Positions 23,230 to 33,434 of a stretch of DNA of 51,797 nucleotides are shown here, piece by piece. The stretch lies in the NCBI GenBank assembly GCA_022842595.1, contig JALHPF010000036.1, positions 1 to 51,797 of the forward strand. Direction: 5' to 3'. Position 1 is the stretch's first letter, and each line of letters begins with the position of its first letter. The stretch is from Rubrivivax sp. GTDB taxonomy: Bacteria; Pseudomonadota; Gammaproteobacteria; Burkholderiales; Burkholderiaceae_C. The notes under the pieces are model-generated. The model worked only from the letters and a program-made list of their open reading frames with translations, searched no databases and was not told the origin of the DNA. A program made the translations under genes and the position numbers.

Positions 23230-26093
23230 CAGGCGGCCCCCCGCACGGCTTCGGTGCCTGGCTTGGTGGCCGCGCCCAGCACGGAAAGCGTGAGCAAGGT
23301 GGCCCCCACCACAGTGATGTACACACCCAGGTCGAACAACGCGGCCGTGGCCAGCGGCACCTCACCCAGCACCGGCAACACCGGATGCCCGGCAGCGCTC
23401 GTCAGGAAGGGCCGGCCGAGCACGAAGGCGCCGACGCCCGTGAGCCCGGCAATGCCCAGGCCGGTGCCGATCCAGCGGGTGTAGCGCCGGCCACCCGCAG
23501 CATGCAGCGCCGCGTCGGCCTGCTGCTGGCCCAGCGCCATGTATTGCAGCACCAGGGCCACCGCGGTCACCAGGCCGGCAATGAAACCGCCTCCCGGCAG
23601 GCCATGGCCGCGCCAGAAGATGTAGACCGAGACCACCAGCGCAAGCGGCAGCACCAGACGCGCAGCGACCCGCAGCATCAGCGGCTGTTCGGCAAACGAC
23701 CAGCGGCGACCGGCGGCGTCAGCGCCCGGGCGGCGAACACGGAAACGGTCCAGCAACGCCAGCACGCCGATGCCGGCGATGCCGAGCACGGTGATCTCGC
23801 CAAAGGTGTCGTAGCCGCGGAAGTCGACCAGGATCACGTTCACCGAGTTGGCGCCACCGCCCTTGGGCACGCTGTTTTCCAGGAAGTACCAGGCGATGGA
23901 GTCGTGGTCTCGCGTCATCACCAGCCAGGCCAGCCAGGCCATGCCGGCACCGCCACCCAGGGCCAGGAACGCGTCGCGGGCGCGCCGGCCGGCACTGCTT
24001 TCGCGCGGCGTGGTGGCGGGCAGCAGGGCCAGGCCCATCAGCAGCAGCACCGTCGACACGACCTCCACCGACAGCTGGGTGAGCGCCAGGTCGGGCGCGG
24101 AAAAGCCCAGGAAGGTCAGCGCCGTCACCAGCCCGACCACCCCCACCAGCACCACCGCCCGGTAGCGCTGGTGGTGGCCCAGCGCCAGCGCCACGCAGGT
24201 GGCAGCCAGCGCCAGCCAGAGCACGGCCGCCAGCGGTGTGGCCGGCAGCAGACTGCGCGTGCCAGCGGCCAGCGTGCCCGGGTTGGCCAGCAGCGGCCAG
24301 GCGGCCAGCGCGATGGCCGCCGCCACCATGAGCGCGGCATAACGCTGCAGCGAACCGTTCTCGAGCCGGGCCGTCAGCCGGCCAGCACTGCGGAACACGC
24401 CATCCAGCAGCACCGTGAACAGGGCCTTGGCGCTGAAGGCGCCCGGCAGGTAGCGATGCAGCCGGCCGCCTCGCGCCAGGCCGAAGTACAGCAGCGCGCC
24501 ACCCGCCACGGCCACGGCACTCATCAGCAGCGGCAGATTCAGGCCATGCCACAGCGCCAGGCTGAATGCAGGCGCCGGCTGGCCCAGCGCGGCGCTGGCG
24601 GCCACCTGCACCAGCGGCCCGGCGATCACCATCGGTGCCAGGCCGACGGCCACGCAGATGAGCACCAGCAGCAGCACCGGCGCCTTCATGCCCCAGGAAG
24701 GCTCGTGCGGGTGGGCCACCGGCAGGTCTTTCGGCGGGCCGTTGAAGAAAACGTCGTGCACCAGGCGCAGCGAATAGGCCATCGAGAACAGCCCGCCCAG
24801 CGTGGCCAGCACGGGCATCAACCAGCCCAGGCTGCCCCAGACGGCCTGGCCGCCACGCAGCGCCTCGTCGAGCATCATCTCCTTGCTGATGAAGCCGTTG
24901 AAGGGCGGGATGCCGGCCATCGCCGCGGCGGCCACCAGGGCCAGGGTGCCGACGATGGGCAGCAGGCTCATCAGGCCGCCGAGCTTGCGCATGTCGCGCG
25001 TGCCGGTCTCGTGGTCGACGATGCCGGCGCTCATGAAAAGTGCCGCCTTGAACGCTGCGTGGTTGAGGATGTGGAACACCGCCACCACGGTCGACATCGG
25101 GCTGGAAAGGCCGATCAGGAAGGTGATGAGCCCCAGGTGACTGACGGTGCTGTAGGCCAGCAGGCCCTTCAGGTCGTACTTGAAGATGGCCACGAAGGCG
25201 CCGAAGACCATGGTCGCGAGGCCCACCGTCGCGACCACGCCCTCGAACAGGGGCGTGCCGCCCAGCACCGGGTACAGGCGCAGCATCAGGAAGAGGCCAG
25301 CCTTCACCATGGTGGCCGAGTGCAGGTAGGCCGAGACCGGCGTGGGTGCCGCCATCGCCTCGGGCAGCCAGAAGTGGAACGGCAGCTGGGCGCTCTTCGT
25401 GAAGCAGCCGAGCAGCACCAGGGCCAGCACCAGCGGGTAGCGCGGGTCGGCCTGGACCTGCGCGATCAGCCCGGGGGTGGCGAGCATCACGCTCAGGTCG
25501 TAGGTGCCTGCCACCTGCCCGAGCACGATGACACCGGCCAGCAGGGCCAGGCCGCCACCGCCGGTGACCGTGAGCGCCATGCGCGCGCCGAAACGGGCGT
25601 CGTGCCCTTTCTTCGGATGCGAACCCCAGTAGCCCACCAGCAGGAAGCTGCTGATGCTGGTGAGCTCCCAGAACACCACCAGCAGCAGCAGGTTGTCCGA
25701 CAGCACGATGCCCAGCATTGCCGCCATGAACAGCATCAGCTGGCTGTAGAACTTGCCGGCCGGGTCGTCATGGTGAAGGTAGAAGGCAGCATAGATCACG
25801 ATCAGCAGGCCGATGCCGCTGATGAGCAGCGCGAACATCCAGGCCAGTCCGTCGAGCCGGTAGTTGGCGTTCAGGCCGATGGCGGGGATCCATTCGGCCT
25901 GCGTCAGCAGCGTCTGTCCCTGGAACACGGCTCCGGCCTGGCTGGCCAGCACGGCCAGCACCGCCACCGCGACGCCGCCTGCGATCAGCGCCGCGCCGGC
26001 GCGGCGGGCGGGGGTGTTCACGCGGCCGCACCACAGGCACAAGAGCGTCCCCAGCACCAGGGGCAGCAGGACGATCAGCGCAAGCGGGCTCAT
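23229..26093 (-). CDS. mnhA: Na+/H+ antiporter subunit A fused to subunit B
   Basis: 954 residues. The first ~780 are subunit A, a NuoL homologue with around 20 membrane segments (LLVVFWELTSISSFLLVGYW with the conserved Glu; STVSHLGLITFLIGLSSPMS). The last ~150 are a subunit B domain, recognised by FWRGHGLPGGGFIAGLVTAV. A separate mnhB is absent, so the A+B fusion takes its place, as in the PhaAB type. It heads the operon A/B-C-D-E-F-G, which exports Na+ (or K+) in exchange for protons and supports salt and alkali tolerance. Upstream lies a 159-base gap shared with the divergent fumarase gene. Confidence 0.94.
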   Translation of the reverse strand: MSPLALIVLLPLVLGTLLCLWCGRVNTPARRAGAALIAGGVAVAVLAVLASQAGAVFQGQTLLTQAEWIPAIGLNANYRLDGLAWMFALLISGIGLLIVIYAAFYLHHDDPAGKFYSQLMLFMAAMLGIVLSDNLLLLVVFWELTSISSFLLVGYWGSHPKKGHDARFGARMALTVTGGGGLALLAGVIVLGQVAGTYDLSVMLATPGLIAQVQADPRYPLVLALVLLGCFTKSAQLPFHFWLPEAMAAPTPVSAYLHSATMVKAGLFLMLRLYPVLGGTPLFEGVVATVGLATMVFGAFVAIFKYDLKGLLAYSTVSHLGLITFLIGLSSPMSTVVAVFHILNHAAFKAALFMSAGIVDHETGTRDMRKLGGLMSLLPIVGTLALVAAAAMAGIPPFNGFISKEMMLDEALRGGQAVWGSLGWLMPVLATLGGLFSMAYSLRLVHDVFFNGPPKDLPVAHPHEPSWGMKAPVLLLVLICVAVGLAPMVIAGPLVQVAASAALGQPAPAFSLALWHGLNLPLLMSAVAVAGGALLYFGLARGGRLHRYLPGAFSAKALFTVLLDGVFRSAGRLTARLENGSLQRYAALMVAAAIALAAWPLLANPGTLAAGTRSLLPATPLAAVLWLALAATCVALALGHHQRYRAVVLVGVVGLVTALTFLGFSAPDLALTQLSVEVVSTVLLLMGLALLPATTPRESSAGRRARDAFLALGGGAGMAWLAWLVMTRDHDSIAWYFLENSVPKGGGANSVNVILVDFRGYDTFGEITVLGIAGIGVLALLDRFRVRRPGADAAGRRWSFAEQPLMLRVAARLVLPLALVVSVYIFWRGHGLPGGGFIAGLVTAVALVLQYMALGQQQADAALHAAGGRRYTRWIGTGLGIAGLTGVGAFVLGRPFLTSAAGHPVLPVLGEVPLATAALFDLGVYITVVGATLLTLSVLGAATKPGTEAVRGAA

Positions 26094-26252
26094 GCAGGCG
26101 GGGTGGTACGCGCGGGAACGCGGAGGATGGCGGCGAAAACCAAAACCCGCGAGTCTAGGCGAGCCACCCTGCTGCAGGCTTGCATGTCCCGACAGGCACG
26201 CTGGCTACACTTTCGGGCTCGACCCGCCCGAACGCGCCCCCGGAGCACACCC

Positions 26253-27779
26253 ATGAGCACCACGATCCGCCACGCCGACCTGGTTGAAACCGTCGCCGCA
26301 GCGCTGCAGTTCATCAGCTACTACCACCCGGCCGACTACATCAGCCACCTGGCGCGCGCCTATGAGCGCGAGGCCTCGCCTGCGGCGAAGGACGCGATTG
26401 CGCAGATCCTGACCAACAGCCGCATGTGCGCCGAGGGCCACCGCCCGATCTGCCAGGACACCGGCATCGTCAACGTGTTCCTGAAGATCGGCATGGACGT
26501 TCGCTTCGAGGGCTTTGCCGGCAGTATCGAGGACGCCGTCAACGAAGGTGTGCGCCGCGCCTACCTGGACCCCGACAACAAGCTGCGCGGCTCGATCCTG
26601 GCCGACCCGATCTTCGAGCGCAAGAACACCAAGGACAACACACCCGCGGTCATCCACATGACGGTGGTGCCCGGCAACACCGTGGACGTGACCGTGGCCG
26701 CCAAGGGTGGCGGCAGCGAGAACAAGAGCAAGTTCATCATGATGAACCCGAGCGACAGCCTCGTCGACTGGGTGATGAAGACGGTGCCGACCATGGGCGC
26801 GGGCTGGTGCCCACCGGGCATGCTGGGCATCGGTGTGGGCGGCACGGCCGAGAAGGCCATGCTGCTGGCCAAGGAAGTGCTGATGGAGCCGATCGACATG
26901 TTCGAACTGCTCGCACGCGGCCCGTCGAGCAAACTCGAGGAACTGCGCATCGAGCTCTACGAGAAGGTCAACGCGCTGGGCATCGGCGCCCAGGGCCTGG
27001 GCGGGCTGACGACGGTGCTGGACGTGAAGATCGCCACCTACCCTACCCATGCCGCGGGCAAGCCGGTGGCGATGATCCCGAACTGCGCCGCCACGCGTCA
27101 TGCCCATGTGGTGCTGGACGGCAGCGGCCCGGCCTTCATGGACGTGCCCAGCCTCGACCTGTGGCCCGCCGTTCACTGGGCGCCCGACTACGCGCGCAGC
27201 AAGAAGGTCGATCTGGACACGCTGACGCGCGAGGAAGTGGCCAGCTGGACCCCCGGCCAGACCCTGCTGCTGAACGGCAAGATGCTGACCGGTCGCGACG
27301 CCGCGCACAAACGCATCCAGGACATGCTGGCCAAGGGTGAGAAGCTGCCGGTGGACTTCACCGACCGCGTCATCTACTACGTCGGCCCGGTCGACCCGGT
27401 ACGCGACGAGGTGATGGGCCCGGCCGGCCCGACCACGGCCACGCGCATGGACAAGTTCACCGAGATGATGCTCAGCGCCACCGGCCTGATCGGCATGATC
27501 GGCAAGGCCGAGCGTGGCCCCGCCGGCATCGAGGCCATCAAGAAGCACAAGAGCGCCTACCTGATGGCGGTGGGCGGCGCCGCTTACCTGGTGGCCAAGG
27601 CCATCCGCAGCGCCAAGGTAGTGGGGTTCGCCGACCTGGGTATGGAAGCCATCTATGAATTCGAGGTCAAGGACATGCCGGTGACGGTGGCCGTCAGCGC
27701 CGACGGCACCAGCGTGCACACCACCGGGCCGAAGGAGTGGCAGGCACGCATCGGCAAGATCCCGGTGACGGTGGCCTGA
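26253..27779 (+). CDS. fumA: Class I (iron-sulphur) fumarate hydratase
   Basis: 508 residues from the ATG at 26253 (GGAG upstream); the open frame runs far upstream only as antisense of mnhA. It interconverts fumarate and malate in the TCA cycle. Both class I domains are present: the N-terminal alpha part with NSRMCAEGHRPICQDTG and GGGSENKSKF, and the C-terminal beta part with LNGKMLTGRDAAHKRI, YYVGPVDPV and GPAGPTTATRMD. Cluster ligand Cys residues lie in SRMC, the PNCAATRHAH region and GWCPPG. Such oxygen-sensitive fumarases are distinct from class II FumC. Confidence 0.95.
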   Translation: MSTTIRHADLVETVAAALQFISYYHPADYISHLARAYEREASPAAKDAIAQILTNSRMCAEGHRPICQDTGIVNVFLKIGMDVRFEGFAGSIEDAVNEGVRRAYLDPDNKLRGSILADPIFERKNTKDNTPAVIHMTVVPGNTVDVTVAAKGGGSENKSKFIMMNPSDSLVDWVMKTVPTMGAGWCPPGMLGIGVGGTAEKAMLLAKEVLMEPIDMFELLARGPSSKLEELRIELYEKVNALGIGAQGLGGLTTVLDVKIATYPTHAAGKPVAMIPNCAATRHAHVVLDGSGPAFMDVPSLDLWPAVHWAPDYARSKKVDLDTLTREEVASWTPGQTLLLNGKMLTGRDAAHKRIQDMLAKGEKLPVDFTDRVIYYVGPVDPVRDEVMGPAGPTTATRMDKFTEMMLSATGLIGMIGKAERGPAGIEAIKKHKSAYLMAVGGAAYLVAKAIRSAKVVGFADLGMEAIYEFEVKDMPVTVAVSADGTSVHTTGPKEWQARIGKIPVTVA

Positions 27780-27789
27780 CCCGCATTCG

Positions 27790-28413
27790 ATGGCCCAGCA
27801 TTTCGAAGTCCACCCGCAGAACCCGCAGCCGCGCTTGCTGAAGCAGGCGGCATCGCTGCTGCACGGCGGCGGTGTGCTGGCCGTGCCCACCGACAGCAGC
27901 TATGCGCTGGTCTGCCATCTGGACGACAAGACGGCGGCCGAAAACCTGCGCCGCATCCGCCAGGTCGACGACAAGCACCACCTCACCCTGCTGTGCAAGG
28001 ACCTGAGCGAGTTGTCGCGTTTTGCACGCGTCGACAACCGCCAGTTCAGGCTGCTGAAGCTGGGCACGCCCGGGCCCTACACCTTCATCCTGGAAGCCAC
28101 GAAGGAAGTGCCGCGGCGCCTGTCACACCCCAGCCGCCGCACCATCGGGCTGCGTGTCCCCGACCACCAGGTGCTGCAGGACCTGCTGGCCCTGTTCGGC
28201 GAACCGCTATTGGCGACCACCTTCATCCCACCTGGCGAGACCGACGCGCTGAACGACGCCGACGAGATCCTGGCCCGCTACCAGAAGGTGCTGCAGGCCG
28301 TGGTCGACGCGGGCGCCTGCCCGATGCAGCCCACCACCGTCGTCGACCTCAGCGGCGACGAACCCATGGTGGTGCGCCAGGGGCGCGGCGAACTCGCGCG
28401 CCTGGGGCTGTAG
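27790..28413 (+). CDS. YciO/Sua5/YrdC-family protein
   Basis: 207 residues starting 10 bases after fumA on the same strand. The YrdC-type fold is recognised from VLAVPTDSSYALVCHLDD, RQVDDKHHLTLLCKDLS (variant of the KxR..P nucleotide motif), GPYTFILEATKEVPRR and RTIGLRVPDH. TsaC/Sua5 members make threonylcarbamoyl-AMP for tRNA modification; YciO-type members like this one are related, but their physiological role is less clear. Length fits the YciO subgroup. Confidence 0.88.
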   Translation: MAQHFEVHPQNPQPRLLKQAASLLHGGGVLAVPTDSSYALVCHLDDKTAAENLRRIRQVDDKHHLTLLCKDLSELSRFARVDNRQFRLLKLGTPGPYTFILEATKEVPRRLSHPSRRTIGLRVPDHQVLQDLLALFGEPLLATTFIPPGETDALNDADEILARYQKVLQAVVDAGACPMQPTTVVDLSGDEPMVVRQGRGELARLGL

Positions 28414-28435
28414 CGGTCTGCAGGTGGCTTGCCGC

Positions 28436-30346
28436 CTAGCTGGGCGTAAACAGCGCCTTGATCTGCAGCAGCGCCGTCGGATCTTCGATGGTCGTCAGGT
28501 CGCCCGGGTCGCGGCCTTCGCACACGGCCTGGAGCGCGCGCCGCAGCAGCTTGCCTGAGCGCGTCTTCGGCAGCGTGTTCACGAAGCGGACGCGTGCCGG
28601 CCGCGCCACCGCGCCCAACTGGGCATCGACCACCTTCATGATCGCGCCTTCGAGCTTCAGCGCGTCATCGGGGTCGGCGGCCAGGCTCGCGTCCTTCAGC
28701 ACCACGAAGGCCATCGCGACCTGGCCCTTCAGTGCGTCGGCCACACCCACCACGGCCACTTCGGCCACGGCGGCATGGCTGCTGATGCTTTCCTCGATCT
28801 CGCGCGTGCCCAGGCGATGGCCGGCGACGTTGATGACGTCGTCGGTGCGGCCCAGGATGAAGAAGTAGCCGTCCTCGTCGCGGATGCCCCAGTCGAAGGT
28901 GCTGTAGACCTGCCGGCCGGGAATGCTTTGCCAGTAGGTCTTGACGAAGCGCGCATCGTCGCGCCACACGGTCTGCATGAAGCCAGGCGGCAGCGGGCCT
29001 TCGATGACGAGCACGCCTTTCTGGTTCGCGCCCTTCAGTTCCTCGCCCGTGGCCTCGTCGATGAGCTTCACGTCGTAGCCGGGCATCGGCACGCCCGGGC
29101 TGCCGAACTTGCTGTCCTTCTTCTCGATGCCATTGGCCACCGTCAGGATGGGCCAGCCGCTTTCGGTCTGCCAGTAGTTGTCGATGATGGGCCGGCCGAG
29201 CGCGTCGGAGATCCAGCGCGCGGTGGGTTCGTCCAGCGGTTCGCCAGCCAGGAACAGCGCGCGCAGGCTCGACAGGTCGTATTTCTTCAGCGCCGCCGGG
29301 TCCTGCTTCTTCAGTACGCGCACGGCGGTGGGGGCGCTGAACATCGCCGTGACCTTGTACTTCTCGACCAGGCTCCACCAGATGGCGGCGTCGGGCTGGC
29401 CGTCCATGCCGCGCGTGGGCAGGCCTTCGTACATGATGGTGGCCATGCCGGCGATCAGCGGCCCATAGACGATGTAGCTGTGGCCCACCACCCAGCCCAC
29501 GTCGCTGGTGCTGAAGAAGGTCTCGCCCGGCTGGCCCAGGAAGATCTGCTTCATGCTGGCGGCAAGCGCCACGGCATATCCGCCGGTATCGCGCTGCACG
29601 CCCTTGGGCTTGCCGGTCGTGCCGCTGGTGTACAGCGTGTAGCTGGGATGGATGCTGTCGACCCAGGTGCAAGGCACGACGGTGCCCTTGTGCTCGTCGC
29701 GCAAGCTGGTGTAGTCGGCGTCGCGGCCAGCGACACGCTCGAACGGGCTCAGGCCGCGGTCGACCATGAGCACGGCTTTCGGCTTGTGCGCCGCCAGGCG
29801 GATGGCTTCGTCGAGCAAGGGCTTGTAGGGCACCACTTTGCCGCTGCGGCTGCCGGCGTCGGCACTGACGATCACCGTCGGCTCGGCGTCGTCGATGCGG
29901 CTGGCCAGGCTGACGCTGGCAAAACCGCCGAACACCACCGAGTGGATGGCGCCGATGCGGGCGCAGGCCAGCATCGCGAAGGCGGCCTCGGGGATCATCG
30001 GCAGGTACACCAGCACCCGGTCGCCCTGCTTCACGCCCAGCGCCAGCAGGCTGGCGGCCATGCATTGCACTTCGGCATGCAGTTCGCGGAAGCTGTAGAC
30101 CCGCTCCTGCGCGGTTTCAGTGGAAACGAAGATCAGCGCCGGCGCGTCGGGCCGCGTGGCCATGTGGCGGTCGACGGCGTTGTGGCACAGGTTGGTGGTG
30201 CCGCCGGTGAACCACTTCGTGAACGGCGGGTTGTCGTTGTCGCAGACGCGCGTGAAGGGCTGCTGCCAGTCCACCAGGGCCGCCTGTTCCGCCCAGTAGG
30301 CGTCGCGGTCGTGGAGGGAGCGGTGGTGGACTTCGGCATAGGTCAT
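28436..30346 (-). CDS. prpE: Propionyl-CoA synthetase
   Basis: 636 residues of the acyl-adenylate-forming superfamily. The N-terminus (AYWAEQAALVDWQQPFTRV) and length fit PrpE, which converts propionate to propionyl-CoA, better than Acs. Landmarks: YTSGTTGKPKG (239-249), YWQTESGWPI and the C-terminal SGKLLRR with K599, the regulatory acetylation site. It is preceded on the same strand, 87 bases away, by the acuI-type reductase gene, which also yields propionyl-CoA. It is convergent with the YciO gene. Confidence 0.93.
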   Translation of the reverse strand: MTYAEVHHRSLHDRDAYWAEQAALVDWQQPFTRVCDNDNPPFTKWFTGGTTNLCHNAVDRHMATRPDAPALIFVSTETAQERVYSFRELHAEVQCMAASLLALGVKQGDRVLVYLPMIPEAAFAMLACARIGAIHSVVFGGFASVSLASRIDDAEPTVIVSADAGSRSGKVVPYKPLLDEAIRLAAHKPKAVLMVDRGLSPFERVAGRDADYTSLRDEHKGTVVPCTWVDSIHPSYTLYTSGTTGKPKGVQRDTGGYAVALAASMKQIFLGQPGETFFSTSDVGWVVGHSYIVYGPLIAGMATIMYEGLPTRGMDGQPDAAIWWSLVEKYKVTAMFSAPTAVRVLKKQDPAALKKYDLSSLRALFLAGEPLDEPTARWISDALGRPIIDNYWQTESGWPILTVANGIEKKDSKFGSPGVPMPGYDVKLIDEATGEELKGANQKGVLVIEGPLPPGFMQTVWRDDARFVKTYWQSIPGRQVYSTFDWGIRDEDGYFFILGRTDDVINVAGHRLGTREIEESISSHAAVAEVAVVGVADALKGQVAMAFVVLKDASLAADPDDALKLEGAIMKVVDAQLGAVARPARVRFVNTLPKTRSGKLLRRALQAVCEGRDPGDLTTIEDPTALLQIKALFTPS

Positions 30347-30433
30347 CGCGGTCTCCTGGGGGCATTTCAGTGGCGGCGCGTTCTGTGCCGCGCCTGCCGT
30401 GCATTCTCGGCCTGGCCCTTGCGCAGCGCTGAC

Positions 30434-31423
<990 letters not shown>

Positions 31424-31501
31424 GGGTGTCTGGCGGCAAGCGGAAGTGGTGAAAGGCCAGCGATGTTGCTCGCTGCGGCCGCCAGGAGCAAGATCCTTGC
31501 G

Positions 31502-31531
31502 TTGACACCGGGATGCCCAGGCGCCTATCCT
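31502..31531 (+). promoter_or_regulatory. Sigma-70-type promoter of the NlpC/P60 gene
   Basis: TTGACA (31502-31507), an 18-base spacer, and TATCCT (31526-31531). Transcription should begin near 31538, only a few bases before the first possible start codon at 31542, so the message would be nearly leaderless. No ribosome-binding site is visible before that ATG. Confidence 0.6.
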
Positions 31532-31541
31532 GCGCCCCGCC

Positions 31542-32180
31542 ATGATGCCTCGCCTCCCGCGCCAACCGCGCCACCCCGCCCTTTCCACCTTCGTGGCACT
31601 GTGGCTGGCGTGCGGCATGGGGCTGGGCATGGCCCAGGACCTGCCAGCCCAGGCCACGGCACCCACCGAATCCGCGCCCGCCGGCGGCGACGCGGTCTTC
31701 GAACTGCTGCAGAAGAAGGGGCTGCTGCGCGAAGCCGCAGCCAGCCCGTTCGTGCAGCAGATGCGGGACCGGGCTTCGGACATGGTGATGTCGGCCATGC
31801 ATTTCCTGGGCGTTCCCTACCGCCGCGGGGGCGACAGTGCCGAAGAGGGATTCGACTGCAGTGGCTTCACCCGCCACGTGTTCGAGAACAGCATCGGCCT
31901 GGTGTTGCCACGCCGCGCCGACGAACAGGCCCGGGTGAGTGCGCTCGCGCTCGTGCATCGCGAAGAACTCAAGCCTGGCGACCTGGTGTTCTTCAACACC
32001 ATGCGCCGCGCCTTTTCGCACGTGGGCATCTATGTGGGCGAAGGCAAGTTCATCCATGCCCCGCGCACCGGTGGCCAGGTGCGCATCGAGGACATGCGCC
32101 AGGCTTATTGGTCCCAGCGTTACAACGGTGCCAGGCGCGCACCGCTGGCGCTGGCCGGCGAAGAAGCCAAGCCGCGCTGA
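31542..32180 (+). CDS. Exported NlpC/P60 peptidoglycan endopeptidase
   Basis: 212 residues. A signal peptide (hydrophobic TFVALWLACGMGLGMA) with a likely cut before QDL is followed by the NlpC/P60 (C40) domain. The catalytic residues are C106 in FDCSGF, H160 in FSHVGIY and H172 in FIHAPR. Enzymes of this type cleave stem peptides of peptidoglycan in the periplasm. Two ATG codons in a row (31542 and 31545) are possible starts. The gene is divergent from acuI and 53 bases upstream of moaA. Confidence 0.9.
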   Translation: MMPRLPRQPRHPALSTFVALWLACGMGLGMAQDLPAQATAPTESAPAGGDAVFELLQKKGLLREAAASPFVQQMRDRASDMVMSAMHFLGVPYRRGGDSAEEGFDCSGFTRHVFENSIGLVLPRRADEQARVSALALVHREELKPGDLVFFNTMRRAFSHVGIYVGEGKFIHAPRTGGQVRIEDMRQAYWSQRYNGARRAPLALAGEEAKPR

Positions 32181-32233
32181 GGGGTGATGGGCAGCTGGCG
32201 CGCGCGCCATGGCGCCAGGGCAGAATCGAGGAC

Positions 32234-33358
32234 ATGACCGATGTCGTGATTCCCCTGGCCGACCTGCGCTACGCGGCGCAGGTGCCTGCCGTCCCGGCGC
32301 TGCCGCTGCCTGCCAGCGGCCTGCTGGCCGACCGACTGGGCCGCCCGCTGCGCGATCTGCGCATCTCGGTCACCGACCGTTGCAACTTCCGCTGCAGCTA
32401 CTGCATGCCGAAGGAAGTCTTCGACAGCCAATACAAGTTCCTGCCGCAGAGCTCGCTGCTGTCGTTCGAGGAAATCACCCGCGTGGCGCGCCTGTTTGCG
32501 GCCCACGGCGTGACCAAGCTGCGCCTGACCGGCGGCGAACCCCTGCTGCGCAAGCATGTCGAGACGCTGATTGCCCAGCTTGCCGAATTGCGCACCCCCG
32601 AGAGCCGGCCGCTGGACATCACGCTCACAACCAATGGTTCCTTGCTCAAGCGCAAGGCCCAGGCACTGCGTGACGCCGGCCTGCAGCGCGTGACGGTGAG
32701 CCTGGACGCGCTGGACGATGGCATCTTCCGGCGCATGAACGACGTCGACTTCCCGGTCGCCGACGTGCTCGACGGCATCCAGGCGGCCCTGCACGCGGGC
32801 CTGGCGCCGGTGAAGGTGAACATGGTCGTCAAGCATGGCACCAATGACGACCAGATCGTGCCGCTGGCGCGCCACGTGCGCGAACACTGCGGCCCGGGCG
32901 TGGTGCTGCGCTTCATCGAGTACATGGACGTGGGCGCCACCAACGGCTGGCGCATGGACGAGGTTCTGCCTTCGGCGCAGGTGCGCCAGCGCCTGCACGC
33001 CGCTTTCCCGCTGCAGCCGCTGGACCCTTCGGCACCGGGCGAAACCGCCGAGCGCTGGCGCTACGCCGATGGTGGCGGCGAAGTCGGCTTCATCAGCAGC
33101 GTCACCCAGGCCTTCTGCAGCGACTGCAACCGCGCTCGCCTGTCCACCGAAGGCAAGCTCTTCCTGTGCCTGTTCGCCAACCGCGGGCATGACCTGCGCG
33201 CCTTGCTGCGCGGCGGCTACAGCGACGAACAGATCAGCGGTGCCATCGGTCTGGTCTGGGGCGATCGTGAGGACCGCTATTCGGAACTGCGTGGCAGCGG
33301 CGCGCCTGCTGCAGCCGGCGGCGAACGCCGGGTCGAGATGCACTACATCGGCGGCTGA
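32234..33358 (+). CDS. moaA: GTP 3',8-cyclase (molybdenum cofactor biosynthesis)
   Basis: 374 residues from the ATG at 32234. It is a radical-SAM enzyme that makes 3',8-cyclo-GTP, the first step to molybdopterin. The SAM cluster is C50-x3-C54-x2-C57 (DRCNFRCSYCMPK), the second cluster uses C295, C298 and C312 (FCSDCNRARLS...LC), and the protein ends in the conserved Gly-Gly (YIGG), needed for activity. About 30 extra N-terminal residues precede the usual start. moaC, moaD and moaE are not nearby. A hairpin follows at 33367-33385. Confidence 0.97.
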   Translation: MTDVVIPLADLRYAAQVPAVPALPLPASGLLADRLGRPLRDLRISVTDRCNFRCSYCMPKEVFDSQYKFLPQSSLLSFEEITRVARLFAAHGVTKLRLTGGEPLLRKHVETLIAQLAELRTPESRPLDITLTTNGSLLKRKAQALRDAGLQRVTVSLDALDDGIFRRMNDVDFPVADVLDGIQAALHAGLAPVKVNMVVKHGTNDDQIVPLARHVREHCGPGVVLRFIEYMDVGATNGWRMDEVLPSAQVRQRLHAAFPLQPLDPSAPGETAERWRYADGGGEVGFISSVTQAFCSDCNRARLSTEGKLFLCLFANRGHDLRALLRGGYSDEQISGAIGLVWGDREDRYSELRGSGAPAAAGGERRVEMHYIGG

Positions 33359-33366
33359 ACGGCCCG

Positions 33367-33385
33367 GTAGGCCAACCCGGCCTAC
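33367..33385 (+). terminator. Hairpin between moaA and the unknown 199-residue gene
   Basis: GTAGGCC (33367-33373) pairs perfectly with GGCCTAC (33379-33385) over a 5-base loop. It stands between two convergent genes and could stop both, although neither side has a T tract, so it may act only as a transcript-end stabiliser. Confidence 0.4.
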
Positions 33386-33434
33386 TGCCCAGGCTGTTCG
33401 ACCTTGGATCTGCACAGGGGCACCTGGCCCCGGC

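Noticed and set aside
23385..27779. Very long rightward open frame (about 1460 codons) through the antiporter gene into fumarase
   Set aside because: Its first ~950 codons are antisense to mnhA, Gln/His/Arg-rich and not protein-like. Only the part from the ATG at 26253 is real (class I fumarase).
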